Origin: DASZVN01 sp035547055
GTDB lineage: Bacteria > Pseudomonadota > Alphaproteobacteria > Rhizobiales > Methylopilaceae
Assembly: GCA_035547055.1 (NCBI GenBank)
Contig: DASZVN010000222.1
Coordinates: forward strand, 1 to 33,180
Reading direction: 5' to 3'
DNA: 33,180 nucleotides
Position 1 is the stretch's first letter, and the number at the start of each line of letters is the position of its first letter. Position numbers and translations under genes: made by a program. Below, piece after piece: positions 7,172-14,871 of the stretch. The notes under the pieces were generated by a model that saw nothing but the letters and a program-made list of their open reading frames with translations, did not search any database and was not told the DNA's origin.

Positions 7172-8794
7172 GTGCCGACCGCGTCCGCCTCGCATCGCCT
7201 GCGTCACGCCGTGCTGCGCGCGGCGGTGCTGCTGTCCCTCGTCGCCGCCTTTGTCGGCCTCGGCCTCAGCTCGACCGAGAACGCCGTCGCCAACGGCGAC
7301 ACCCGGACCCTCAGCTTCTACCATCTCCATACCGGCGAGCATCTCACCGTCACCTTCAAGGTCGACGGCCGCTACGATTCCGCGGCGCTCGCCAAGCTCG
7401 ACTGGTTCATGCGCGACTGGCGCAAGGGCCGCGCCACCCACATGGACCCGCGGCTCTACGACCTCCTGTGGGAGGTCCATCGCGCCACCGGCGCCGTCGC
7501 CCCGATCTACGTGGTCTGCGGCTATCGCTCGCCCGGCACCAACGCGATGCTGCGCGGCCGCTCGTCCCGGAGCGGGGTCGCCCGCTTCAGCCAGCACATG
7601 CTGGGGCACGCGATCGACTTCTTCATTCCCGGCGTGCCGCTGGAGAAGCTGCGCGAGGCCGGTCTCCGCGAGGAGCGCGGCGGCGTCGGCTACTACCCGA
7701 CTTCGGGGTCGCCCTTCGTCCACATGGACGTCGGCAACATCCGGATGTGGCCGCGCATGAGCCGGGCCGAGCTCAGCCGCGTGTTCCCCGACGGGCGCAC
7801 CACGTATCTCCCGGCCGATGGCCACCCGCTCGCCGGCTACCAGCTCGCGCTCGCCGACATCCGCGCCCGCGGCGCCACCGTCCATGCCCAGTTCGACTTC
7901 GCCGATGCCGGCAAGCACGAGATCGCGACCCCGGCGCAGGCCGCCTCGTCGCGGCAGCCGAGCCTGCTCGCGAGCCTGTTCGGCGGCGCCCGGCCCGAGG
8001 TCGCCGGCGCGGCCTCGGCGACGACCGCGGCCGTGCCGGCCAAGCCGGCGCCGGCGGCGCCGCCGCGGCCCCAGCTTGCCGCGCTCGCCCCGGCGACCAC
8101 CCCGGTCGCGGCGCCCCTCACCGTGCCGCTGCCGCGGAACCGGCCGGCGATGCTGCTCGCGAGCGCGACCCCGATGGCGCCGCCCACGGTCGCCGACGCC
8201 GCCGCCGCGGCAAAGCGCAAGCTCGCCGCCGGCCTGCTCGCCCTCGCGGCCCACATGCCCGTGCGCCGTTCGGCTGACGACGACCCGGCCATCACCGGCA
8301 GCGTCAGCGCCTTCGCCAATTCCGATCGCGGCCTCGATGCCATGCTGCGTTCCGGCAAGCCGGGCGGCGTGACGCTCGCAACCGCCTCGCTCGGCGCGCC
8401 GCCGCTGCCGAACTGGCGCCGCGCGATGGCCGAGCGCACCTCGGGCACCATCCGGCGGCGGATCGACGATGCCTTCACCGATCCGATCGCGGCCCTGATC
8501 GCGCGCACCGACGCCGCCGCCGCCCTGGTCAGCCATCCGCTCGACGCCGCCGCTCTCGACGCCGCCCTGGCGGCGCACCGGCTCGCGGACGACGCCTCGC
8601 ACGGGCTGGTCCATCCCGAGCAGATCCACATCGCGGCGCTGCTCGCGCTGCCGGCGCGCGTCAACGCCGCCGGCTTCTCGACCGCGCCGGTGAGCATCGG
8701 TCCCGGGCATTTCACCGGCGCCGCCGTCGCGATCATGCCGACCCGCGGCTTCGCCGACGCCGCATCGCTGACCCGCGACGAGCCGCGCGGCTGA
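7172..8794 (+). CDS. Exported DUF882 (YcbK-like, peptidase M15-related) protein with long low-complexity tail
   Basis: Chosen start GTG 7172 follows CGGGGGA and gives a 540-residue protein with an N-terminal signal/anchor (hydrophobic stretch about residues 14-32). The DUF882 domain occupies about residues 45-220: LSFYHLHTGE, YVVCGYRSP, SQHMLGHAIDFFI with the M15-type His and Asp metal ligands, and a later FVHMDVG. M15-like enzymes cut D-amino-acid bonds of peptidoglycan, so a role in cell-wall maturation is likely. From about residue 240 on the protein is an Ala/Pro-rich extension of some 300 residues with no domain that I recognise. The frame is open upstream to 6968, but that would place the signal peptide internally. 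Confidence 0.85.
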   Translation: MPTASASHRLRHAVLRAAVLLSLVAAFVGLGLSSTENAVANGDTRTLSFYHLHTGEHLTVTFKVDGRYDSAALAKLDWFMRDWRKGRATHMDPRLYDLLWEVHRATGAVAPIYVVCGYRSPGTNAMLRGRSSRSGVARFSQHMLGHAIDFFIPGVPLEKLREAGLREERGGVGYYPTSGSPFVHMDVGNIRMWPRMSRAELSRVFPDGRTTYLPADGHPLAGYQLALADIRARGATVHAQFDFADAGKHEIATPAQAASSRQPSLLASLFGGARPEVAGAASATTAAVPAKPAPAAPPRPQLAALAPATTPVAAPLTVPLPRNRPAMLLASATPMAPPTVADAAAAAKRKLAAGLLALAAHMPVRRSADDDPAITGSVSAFANSDRGLDAMLRSGKPGGVTLATASLGAPPLPNWRRAMAERTSGTIRRRIDDAFTDPIAALIARTDAAAALVSHPLDAAALDAALAAHRLADDASHGLVHPEQIHIAALLALPARVNAAGFSTAPVSIGPGHFTGAAVAIMPTRGFADAASLTRDEPRG

Positions 8795-8827
8795 GTCCGC
8801 CTGCCGCTTCCGATTGTCGGGATAGGT

Positions 8828-8842
8828 CCGCCGGCGCGGCGG
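8828..8842. terminator. Hairpin between convergent genes
   Basis: Perfect 6-bp GC stem (8828-8833 with 8837-8842) and 3-base loop, directly before the stop of the minus-strand TadE-like gene and 34 bases after the DUF882 stop. There is no T-run, so it is only a candidate bidirectional terminator. Confidence 0.35.
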
Positions 8843-9475
8843 TCAGCTCGAGCTCGTCGCCGACCAGCAGACGTGGGTGCTGAGGCGCGGCCGGAGATAG
8901 ATCGTCTGCGAGAGGGTGAGCGGCCCGACGACGCCCGCGGCGATCGTCGGCGTCCAGCTATAGCTGACCACCGCCTTGATCGTGGCGTTGCCGACCTCCG
9001 GGGCCGGGAGGGTCTCGAGGGGCGCCGTGGTGACGTCCGGCAGGGTGCAGCTCGCATAGTCCGACGAGGCCGCGCAGCTCGGGCTGCCGAGGCTGCCGGC
9101 GGTCGCGCTGCACGACCATTCGAGGTTCGACGTCGTGGTGCCGTCGGTGTGGGTGTAGGTCCAGATTTCAGCGAGCGAGACGCTGAGGATGGACGACCCG
9201 CCGGCGGTGGTCGGGAAGGGGTAGAGAACGGCCGACGCGGCGTCGAAAATGGCGCCGACCTGGCTGGTCGTGACGGCGTCGTTCTGGGCGACGAGGTCGC
9301 CGACGGTACGGGCGAGCAGCGTCACCTTGCGGTCGGCGCTGACCGCCTGGCTGAGCTCGATGCCGCCGAGATAGAGCATCAGCATGAACGGCAGGCAGAG
9401 CGCGAACTCGACGGCCGAGACGGCGCGCCGGTCATGACGGAAGCGGCCGAGCAGGCCGAGCGCGGAGGTGGCCAT
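8843..9475 (-). CDS. TadE/TadG-like pseudopilin protein
   Basis: A 210-residue protein with a short basic N-terminus (RFRHDRRAVS), then AVEFALCLPFMLMLYL, a hydrophobic helix that starts with the Glu (residue 23) typical of TadE-like pilin domains. The remainder is a periplasmic region with several cysteines and many Thr/Ser. TadE/F/G proteins are minor pseudopilins of the tight-adherence (Flp) pilus, processed by a prepilin peptidase. It begins 4 bases after the stop of the other TadE-like gene, so the two form one transcript. No ATPase, secretin or Flp pilin gene is present in the window, so the rest of the machine must lie elsewhere. Confidence 0.8.
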   Translation of the reverse strand: MATSALGLLGRFRHDRRAVSAVEFALCLPFMLMLYLGGIELSQAVSADRKVTLLARTVGDLVAQNDAVTTSQVGAIFDAASAVLYPFPTTAGGSSILSVSLAEIWTYTHTDGTTTSNLEWSCSATAGSLGSPSCAASSDYASCTLPDVTTAPLETLPAPEVGNATIKAVVSYSWTPTIAAGVVGPLTLSQTIYLRPRLSTHVCWSATSSS

Positions 9476-9479
9476 CGCT

Positions 9480-10046
9480 TTAGCTGCCCGACGACTTGAA
9501 CGGCTCGTTCTGGAACACCGCGGTGGCGACCAGCAGGCGGGTGCTGCCGACGTCGGCGAGGCCCGGGTTCATCAGGCTCATGAAGATCGGCCACTGGTAG
9601 ACCGCCCGCACGGTCACGATCGAGCCGCCGTTGCCGGGTTCGAAAACGAAGCCAGAGCTGTTGACCTTGCCGTTCTTGATCGGCACCGGCCCGGGGTTGG
9701 CGCCGTCGAAGCTGTCCGTCGCCGTCACGTCGACGCTGACGCCGTTCTCGCAGTCGAACAGCGCGTCGAGATTGTTGCAGATCTCGGTCTTGAAGCCGGC
9801 GAGATCGGTCGAGCCCGAGGTGATCTGCCCGGTCATGATCTTGCGCGAGGCTTCGGCCACGGCGGTCTCGAACACCTGGCTCGCGAAGAACACCAGCGCG
9901 GTCTGCAGGATCGCGAACAGCATCGCGAAGAACGGCAGCGCCACCAGCGCGAACTCGACCGCCGTGGCGCCGTCGCCGGTCCTGGCGAAGCGCTTCAGGA
10001 GCCGGCCGAGCCGGCTCGCGGGGTTGCCTGCGAAGGCGGTATGCAT
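9480..10046 (-). CDS. TadE-like pseudopilin protein
   Basis: A 188-residue protein starting at ATG 10046. After a basic leader (RLGRLLKRFARTGDG) comes ATAVEFALVALPFFAMLF, with Gly26 as the likely prepilin-peptidase cleavage point and Glu31 at position +5. This is the TadE domain pattern. The periplasmic part holds two cysteines (in EICNN and FDCEN) that may pair. It is the first gene of a two-gene minus-strand unit with the TadE/TadG-like gene 4 bases downstream. Its start is 150 bases from that of the divergent sulfotransferase-like gene, so promoters for both should lie at 10047-10196. Confidence 0.82.
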   Translation of the reverse strand: MHTAFAGNPASRLGRLLKRFARTGDGATAVEFALVALPFFAMLFAILQTALVFFASQVFETAVAEASRKIMTGQITSGSTDLAGFKTEICNNLDALFDCENGVSVDVTATDSFDGANPGPVPIKNGKVNSSGFVFEPGNGGSIVTVRAVYQWPIFMSLMNPGLADVGSTRLLVATAVFQNEPFKSSGS

Positions 10047-10196
10047 TCGGCGAACATGGCCGTGAAAGTTTGAAGGAGCGTTAGCGCGATCGGCGAAACT
10101 TGCTGGCATTTGCCGGATTTTCCGGCGCACCTGCCCTTGCGGCCGGACCGTGGCATCGCCTATGGCGGGCAGTCCCAGCGTCGCTCCGGCCACCCG

Positions 10197-11123
10197 ATGG
10201 CTCTCCCGTTTCCGGTCGCGATCCATCTCGGCGTCCACAAGACCGCCACCAGCTACATCCAGCGGGTGCTGGCCGCGAATGCCGCCGTGCTCGCGGCCCG
10301 CGGCATCGCCTATCTGCCGCTGGAGACGATGCGGCCGACCGTGACGCGGGCCTCCGTCACTGGCGTGGCGGCCCATTTCGCGCCGGCCCGGCAAACGGTC
10401 GCCGAGGCGGTGCAGCGGGCCGCGCCGGTGCGGCGGCTGGTGCTTTCGGACGAAAACCTGCTCGGATCGCCCGAGGGCCTGGTCGATGGCCGCGGCTTCT
10501 ACCGCGCCGCGGCCGATCACGCCGCATTCCTGATCCACGCCGTGCTGGAGGCCGAGCAGCCGCTCCTGTTCCTCTGCGTCCGCTCCTACGAGGAGTTCGT
10601 CGCGTCGGCCTATGCCGAGCTCCTGTGGCACCGCCCGTTCAGGACCTTCGACGAATATCTCGAGCGGTTCAGCCTCGACGCGCTGTCGTGGCGGGACCTC
10701 GTGCGGCGGCTGTGCCGCGTGGCCGGGCCCGAACGCCTGGTGCTGTGGGATTTCCGGCTGTTCCAGCGGTGCCCCGAGGCCGTGTTCGCGGCCCTTCTGG
10801 GGGGCTCGGAGCTGCCGGCCCTCCCGCGCGACCGCACCCGGCCCTCGCTCTCGGGAAAGGCGATCGAAGCGCTCGGCGCGCTGCGCCCGCAAGCGAGCGA
10901 CGAGGCGATCCAGGGAGAGGTCGGGCGCATGCACCGCCGCTTCCCGCGGCGGGCGCATCCGGCGTTCCAGCCGTTCCATCCGGCAATGCGTGACCGGCTG
11001 CAGCGGCGCTTCGTGCGCGACCTCGCGGCGATCCGTGCCGAGTTTCCGGCGGTCCGCATCCTCGATGACGAAGCCCGGCCGCAGCCGTTCGAGCCTCCCG
11101 ATGTGACCCTGGGCTGCTCCTGA
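10197..11123 (+). CDS. Sulfotransferase-like protein
   Basis: The 308-residue protein opens with a beta strand and then HLGVHKTATSYIQ (about residues 9-21), which matches the 5'-phosphosulfate-binding loop of PAPS-dependent sulfotransferases (H-K-T-x-T-S/T pattern). A later LVLSDENLLG, LLFLCVRSYEEFVASAY and WDFRLFQ fit the second half of the fold, where an R...S pair binds the 3'-phosphate. Related alphaproteobacterial proteins are often annotated only as hypothetical. Start ATG 10197 is chosen because the domain begins immediately; the frame is open to 10110. No partner glycan gene is adjacent, so the acceptor is unknown. Confidence 0.65.
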   Translation: MALPFPVAIHLGVHKTATSYIQRVLAANAAVLAARGIAYLPLETMRPTVTRASVTGVAAHFAPARQTVAEAVQRAAPVRRLVLSDENLLGSPEGLVDGRGFYRAAADHAAFLIHAVLEAEQPLLFLCVRSYEEFVASAYAELLWHRPFRTFDEYLERFSLDALSWRDLVRRLCRVAGPERLVLWDFRLFQRCPEAVFAALLGGSELPALPRDRTRPSLSGKAIEALGALRPQASDEAIQGEVGRMHRRFPRRAHPAFQPFHPAMRDRLQRRFVRDLAAIRAEFPAVRILDDEARPQPFEPPDVTLGCS

Positions 11124-11339
11124 ACCGGATGGGCGGGGCTTGATCTTCCGACGCTGAAGGCGCATGTCCTGAGCGTGCCCACCGGCTCAGGCCGCGGCGC
11201 ATCCGCCATCAGGGATCTCTCATGTCCAGCGACGGTCACAGTCGATTGAGGCTGCCGCCCGGCGCCGCCCTGGCCCGCTGATCGTCCGCGATCGGCTCGC
11301 TTCGGACCGGCGCTTGGCGGCCGGCCGTGGAGGCGAGCC

Positions 11340-11867
11340 ATGGACTCCGAAGTTCGTTTTCTTGCTCATCAGCTCCTGCATGGCGGCGTGCGCGCGCTCG
11401 ACGAGCGCGAGCGGCGGGTGATCGCGCGCGTCGCCCGCCGGGTGCACACCGCCCGCAACGTCAACCAGGTGTTCGAGGAGCGCCTGACCTTCGGCGAGCG
11501 CCTGGCCGACAAGGTCGCGGCGGTCGGCGGCTCGTGGCGCTTCATCATCGGCTTCGCCGTGTTTCTGGTCGGCTGGGCGGCCGTCAACACCGTCGCCGCG
11601 ATCCGCCTCGATCCCTATCCCTTCATCTTCCTCAACCTGCTGCTCTCGATGCTGGCGGCGGTGCAGGCGCCCGTCATCATGATGAGCCAGAACCGGCAGG
11701 CGGCGAAGGACCGGCTGGAAGCCGCGCTCGACTACGAGGTCAACGTCAAGGCCGAGACCGCGATCGCGGAGCTCCACGAGAAGATGGACCGCGTGCTGGC
11801 CGACCTCGAGGCGCTGCGCGGCGGGCCGGCCGCGCCGCCTGTCGCAGCCCACGACGCCGCGGCCTGA
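11340..11867 (+). CDS. DUF1003 family membrane protein
   Basis: A 175-residue protein with the full DUF1003 core: LTFGERLADKVAAVGGSW, then a first membrane helix (about 67-84), DPYPFIFLNLLLSMLAAVQ in the second helix (about 94-114), and the short motif MMSQNRQ followed by a charged coiled helix. Family members are small inner-membrane proteins of unknown biochemical role. The start is ATG 11340 just after GTGGAGGCGAGCC. It is monocistronic and converges on the FkbM gene with 17 bases between stops, occupied by a hairpin. Confidence 0.85.
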   Translation: MDSEVRFLAHQLLHGGVRALDERERRVIARVARRVHTARNVNQVFEERLTFGERLADKVAAVGGSWRFIIGFAVFLVGWAAVNTVAAIRLDPYPFIFLNLLLSMLAAVQAPVIMMSQNRQAAKDRLEAALDYEVNVKAETAIAELHEKMDRVLADLEALRGGPAAPPVAAHDAAA

Positions 11868-11868
11868 G

Positions 11869-11883
11869 CCGTGGCGTCCACGG
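11869..11883. terminator. Hairpin between convergent DUF1003 and FkbM genes
   Basis: Perfect 6-bp inverted repeat CCGTGG/CCACGG with a 3-base loop fills nearly the whole gap between the two stops. No T-run follows; a candidate shared terminator. Confidence 0.35.
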
Positions 11884-11884
11884 T

Positions 11885-12595
11885 TCAGCGCAGGACGTGG
11901 CTGAAGAGGACGACGCTGCCCTCGGAGCCCATCTGGTCGTAGTGGAAGTCGCGCTGGGAGAAGAAGTCGAACACGCGCTTCATGCCGACGCGGCCGATGA
12001 CACGCTGGTGCAGCTCGATCAGGACCTTCTTGACGCCGGTTAGAGGGACCGTGCGGAACAGGTCGGCTTCGCCGCCTTCGATGTCGACGATGAGGAAGGT
12101 CGGGTTGTGCCGCTCCAGCATCTCCGCGAACGGGATCGCCGGCACGGTGACTTCCTCGATGAAGTTCGGTGGCCGCGGAAGCAGCGAGGAGGCCCAGAAG
12201 TCGTTGCGGATATAGAAGGGCAGGGAGGTCACTTCCGGGGATGGGACGATGATGGCGTTGTGGACCTCTGCGGCGGCGCCGTTCAGCGCATGGGTCTGCC
12301 GGATGGTCGGGATGAGATGCGGGTTGGCCTCGTAGGCCGCGATGTGCGCCGCCTTCCCCTGCAGATGGGCCAGGCTCGACAGGAACCCGACGCCGGCCCC
12401 GAGCTCGACGACGCGGTCGCCCGGCTGCAGATGGTTGACGAGCTGGCGTGCCTCCTGGCGCTCGTAGCGGGCGGCGCGCAGCACCTCCATCATCTTGGGC
12501 GACATGACCTTCGGATCGAGCGCGATGGCGACGCCTGCGATCGTCGCGATCTCCTCGTCCGCGCCGATCCCGGCAGCGGCAGTGTTACCGTTCAT
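11885..12595 (-). CDS. FkbM family SAM-dependent methyltransferase
   Basis: A 236-residue class I methyltransferase. Motif I is VVELGAGVGFLSSLA (about 62-76); the acidic ribose ligand lies in AAYEANP; a later TFLIVDIEGGEADLF is the FkbM motif IV with the DIEG sequence typical of this family. FkbM-type enzymes methylate hydroxyl groups of sugars and natural products. The start is ATG 12595. It is 27 bases downstream of the EVE gene on the same strand and may be cotranscribed with it. The acceptor is not known. Confidence 0.87.
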   Translation of the reverse strand: MNGNTAAAGIGADEEIATIAGVAIALDPKVMSPKMMEVLRAARYERQEARQLVNHLQPGDRVVELGAGVGFLSSLAHLQGKAAHIAAYEANPHLIPTIRQTHALNGAAAEVHNAIIVPSPEVTSLPFYIRNDFWASSLLPRPPNFIEEVTVPAIPFAEMLERHNPTFLIVDIEGGEADLFRTVPLTGVKKVLIELHQRVIGRVGMKRVFDFFSQRDFHYDQMGSEGSVVLFSHVLR

Positions 12596-12622
12596 ACGAA
12601 GAACTCCGAGAAGTCTGCCGGG

Positions 12623-13045
12623 TCATAGCGGCTCGACGCCGCCGCGGCGGCAGATGCGCTCCCACTCGGCCGTGGTGACGGGCTGGACCGAGAGCCGCGA
12701 ATTGTTGACGAGCACCATGTCCTTCAACGCCGGATCGGCCTTGATGTCGGCCAGCGTTACCGGGTCGCGCAGCCGCGCCACCGCGCGGATGTCGACCATG
12801 CCGAAGGTGCCGGTCTTGTCGGTGTGGTCGGGATAGTACTCCTTGATCACCTCGACGATGCCGACGATGCGCTTCTCGTCGACCGAATGGTAGAAGAAGC
12901 CCTGCTCGCCGCGGCGCATCGCCTGGAGGTGCTTCTTGGCCAGATGGTTGCGGACGCCGCTCCAGAACGTGCCCGCGGCACCGGCCTTGAGCTGGTCGTC
13001 CCACGACCAGCTCCCGGGTTCGGTCTTGAACAGCCAATGGGCCAT
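12623..13045 (-). CDS. EVE domain-containing protein
   Basis: This 140-residue protein is a complete single EVE domain. It opens with HWLFKTEPGSWSWDD, continues with SGVRNHLAKKHLQAM and the FFYHS strand, and ends with the usual RLSVQPVT strand and WERI helix. EVE domains share the PUA-like fold, and several bind modified bases in DNA or RNA; stand-alone bacterial forms are widespread. In many Hyphomicrobiales the EVE gene sits near tsaD and gpsA; here it lies within 3 kb of them, separated by several other genes. The start is ATG 13045, with GGGAGTGGC upstream. Confidence 0.92.
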   Translation of the reverse strand: MAHWLFKTEPGSWSWDDQLKAGAAGTFWSGVRNHLAKKHLQAMRRGEQGFFYHSVDEKRIVGIVEVIKEYYPDHTDKTGTFGMVDIRAVARLRDPVTLADIKADPALKDMVLVNNSRLSVQPVTTAEWERICRRGGVEPL

Positions 13046-13197
13046 GATCGCGCCACTCCCTGCGGCCGCCGCCGGTCATGGATAGCGGCGAACACGGGCG
13101 ACGGCAACGCGCGCGGCGTGGCGCCCGCACGCTTGCGCATTGACGCACCCGGCACGATCCTGTCGAGGTTCGGAACGAAAGACTGGAAGGACTTGCC

Positions 13198-13872
13198 GTG
13201 CACAGCAGCTCCGTGTGGCATATGCGCGACTGCCTCGAGCGCTACCTCGCGGAGCGGCCGCCGGGCACCGTGCTGGAAGTCGGATGCAACAGCCGGGTTC
13301 CGGAATACAGGCACCTCTTCCAAGAGATCGGCTGGACCTATGTCGGCGCCGATCTGGACGAGGGGCCGGATGTCGATGTCGTGCTGCGCGATCCCTATTC
13401 CTGGGAGATCGAGTCGGACAAATTCGATGCCATCGTCAGCGGCTCGATGCTTGAGCACAACGAGATGTTCTGGCTTTCCTTTGTCGAGATGTATCGCGTG
13501 CTTGTGCCCGGCGGGCTGATGATCCACGTCGCGCCGTCGCGCGGTCATGAGCATTGGGGCCCGAGCGATTGCTGGCGGTTCTACCGCGACGGCATGCGGG
13601 CGGTGGCCCAATGGGCCGGCTTCGAGTGCCTTGAGGCGACGACGGACTGGTCGGCGAGCGATCTTGCGGTCTTGACGCGCAAGCGGCAGAAGCAGCCGGG
13701 ATGGAAGCCGCCGCCGACGCGCTTTCCCGACAGCACGTGGGGCGACACCGTCGGCGTCTTTCGGAAGCCCACCGGCGGCCAGCGCCCGGAAGTCGCGCTG
13801 CGCTATGCCCGCAAGATGCTCGACCATTGGGGCGAAGCCGATTCTGCCGAGCCGGCCGCCCGCCGCGCCTAG
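13198..13872 (+). CDS. SAM-dependent methyltransferase (class I)
   Basis: A 224-residue protein starting at GTG 13198, 7 bases after GGAAGGA. Motif I is VLEVGCNSRVPEY, followed by an acidic residue in YVGADLDEG, DKFDAIVSGSMLEH (motif II/III region) and the loop EMYRVLVPGGLMIHVAP, which is the usual methyltransferase-11/23 pattern. After that a segment with HWGPSDCWRFY is found in methyltransferases associated with glycan or natural-product loci. It is divergent from the EVE gene. The substrate is unknown; together with the FkbM enzyme it may modify a polysaccharide. Confidence 0.8.
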   Translation: MHSSSVWHMRDCLERYLAERPPGTVLEVGCNSRVPEYRHLFQEIGWTYVGADLDEGPDVDVVLRDPYSWEIESDKFDAIVSGSMLEHNEMFWLSFVEMYRVLVPGGLMIHVAPSRGHEHWGPSDCWRFYRDGMRAVAQWAGFECLEATTDWSASDLAVLTRKRQKQPGWKPPPTRFPDSTWGDTVGVFRKPTGGQRPEVALRYARKMLDHWGEADSAEPAARRA

Positions 13873-13954
13873 CCGTCTCCGCGCCGTTGCGCCATGAATC
13901 CGCCATGGCGAGGGGCCACCTTTCCCTTGTGCCTGAAGGCGTTCGTGCCTGGGA

Positions 13955-13971
13955 CCGGCCGTCGCGGCCGG
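13955..13971. terminator. GC hairpin downstream of methyltransferase gene
   Basis: Perfect 7-bp inverted repeat CCGGCCG/CGGCCGG with a 3-base loop, 83 bases after the methyltransferase stop and 56 bases before the next start. No T-run, so terminator function is uncertain. Confidence 0.3.
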
Positions 13972-14026
13972 GAACAGGTGGCCCCGGACGCCGGTTGAGG
14001 TGTTGAGGGGCAGGAGGAGAGACGAG

Positions 14027-14368
14027 ATGAGAAAGCTTCGTGCGCTGGGGATTGCAGCGGTGGCCGCGGGCGGACTCGCCTTCGCGGCGGCATCGCCGGC
14101 CGCGGCCGCGTGGCACGGCCATTATTGGGGCGGCGGCTGGCATGGCGGCGGTGCCGTCGCTGCCGGCGTCGTCGGCGGGCTCGCCGCGGGCGCCCTGATC
14201 GGCAGCGCGGTGGCCGCGCCCTACTACTATGGCTACGGGCCCTATTACGCCGCCCCGGTCTATGCCGGCCCGGTGTATGCGCCTGGCCCCTATTGCCACT
14301 GGGCTCGGGAGCGGGTCTGGGTCGACGGCGTCGGCTGGCGCATCGGCCGGGTTCGGGTCTGCGACTAG
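14027..14368 (+). CDS. Small exported Gly/Tyr/Ala-rich protein
   Basis: A 113-residue protein with a clear Sec signal peptide (hydrophobic residues 8-22, cut near SPAAAA-W). The mature part starts with a Trp/His/Gly segment (HGHYWGGGWHGGG), has a short hydrophobic Gly-zipper stretch (VVGGLAAGALIGSAVA), then a Tyr/Pro-rich run and a C-terminal WVDGVGWRIGRVRVC. Proteins of this layout are frequent in Hyphomicrobiales and have no assigned role; a surface or outer-membrane location is plausible. The start follows AGGAGGAGA, an excellent ribosome binding site. A hairpin lies directly downstream. Confidence 0.8.
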   Translation: MRKLRALGIAAVAAGGLAFAAASPAAAAWHGHYWGGGWHGGGAVAAGVVGGLAAGALIGSAVAAPYYYGYGPYYAAPVYAGPVYAPGPYCHWARERVWVDGVGWRIGRVRVCD

Positions 14369-14377
14369 GCGGCCGCG

Positions 14378-14398
14378 GATCGCGCCGTCAGCGCGATC
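14378..14398 (+). terminator. Terminator-like hairpin after small exported protein gene
   Basis: Perfect 8-bp stem GATCGCGC/GCGCGATC with 5-base loop, starting 9 bases after the stop codon. Only a short AT stretch follows, not a T-run. Confidence 0.5.
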
Positions 14399-14417
14399 AT
14401 TGGCCTGCATGCGTGAT

Positions 14418-14454
14418 CGGCCTGAAGGGGGGGCAGCTCACCTCCTTCAGGCCG
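14418..14454. repeat. Strong stem-loop between two small exported-protein genes
   Basis: An 11-bp perfect inverted repeat (14418-14428 with 14444-14454) that continues inward through a G-U and two G-C pairs to give a 14-bp stem and a 9-base loop. It lies 50 bases after the first small gene and 115 bases before the second. It could be a second terminator, a leader structure for the histidine-rich gene, or a dispersed repeat; the window holds no second copy. Confidence 0.55.
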
Positions 14455-14568
14455 TGTTGCTCGAGGCGGTCCTGACGCGACCGGTCGGGCAGGCAAACGC
14501 TCTTCTCCGATGCAACCATCCGCCGGTCCGTGCCGTTAGGCCATGGGTGGGCGCCATCGGAGAGGATG

Positions 14569-14850
14569 ATGATCCAGCATTTCAAGCCTATTGCCGCTGC
14601 AGCAGCGGTCGCATGCATGGTTGCGGCAACGAGTATCGCGCCGGCGGCTGCCCAGTCGGTCGGCGTGACCGTGCATACCGCGCCCACTTATCACCATTCC
14701 TATCACCATTCCTATCATCATTATTATCCGCATCACCGTACGGTGGTCATACATCATGGGCCGGTGATCGTTCACCATGCCTGCCGCACCGTCGTGACCC
14801 ACAGATACTACAACCATCGCCAGGTCACGGTGCGCAAGCGGGTGTGCTGA
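14569..14850 (+). CDS. Exported histidine-rich small protein
   Basis: A 93-residue protein with a Sec signal peptide (basic start IQHFK, hydrophobic core, cleavage near APAAAQ). The mature part of about 65 residues contains some 15 histidines, many as HH pairs separated by Tyr/Ser (YHHSYHHSYHHYYPHH), plus two cysteines (HACR and the C-terminal Cys). That composition suggests binding of transition metals (Ni, Zn, Cu) in the periplasm or on the surface, but this is inference from composition. Two adjacent ATG codons (14566, 14569) follow CGGAGAGG; the second has the better spacing. The HHSY coding segment comprises 12-base tandem units at 14689-14724. Confidence 0.7.
   Translation: MIQHFKPIAAAAAVACMVAATSIAPAAAQSVGVTVHTAPTYHHSYHHSYHHYYPHHRTVVIHHGPVIVHHACRTVVTHRYYNHRQVTVRKRVC
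14689..14724 (+). repeat. Three 12-base tandem units within the histidine-rich gene
   Basis: Two identical copies of TATCACCATTCC (14689-14700, 14701-14712) are followed by a diverged third copy (14713-14724). They encode repeated Tyr-His-His-Ser units, so unit gain or loss would keep the frame. Confidence 0.85.
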
Positions 14851-14871
14851 GCCGCACCGGGCGCCGCCGCC

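Noticed and set aside
7118..8710. 530-codon minus-strand frame opposite the DUF882 gene
   Set aside because: Composition is Arg/Gly/Asp-rich with no motif; the plus strand carries a signal peptide and a clear domain.
14689..14724. CRISPR-like array
   Set aside because: The repeated units are contiguous 12-base coding repeats without spacers, inside a signal-peptide-bearing ORF. No other regularly spaced repeats were seen in the window.
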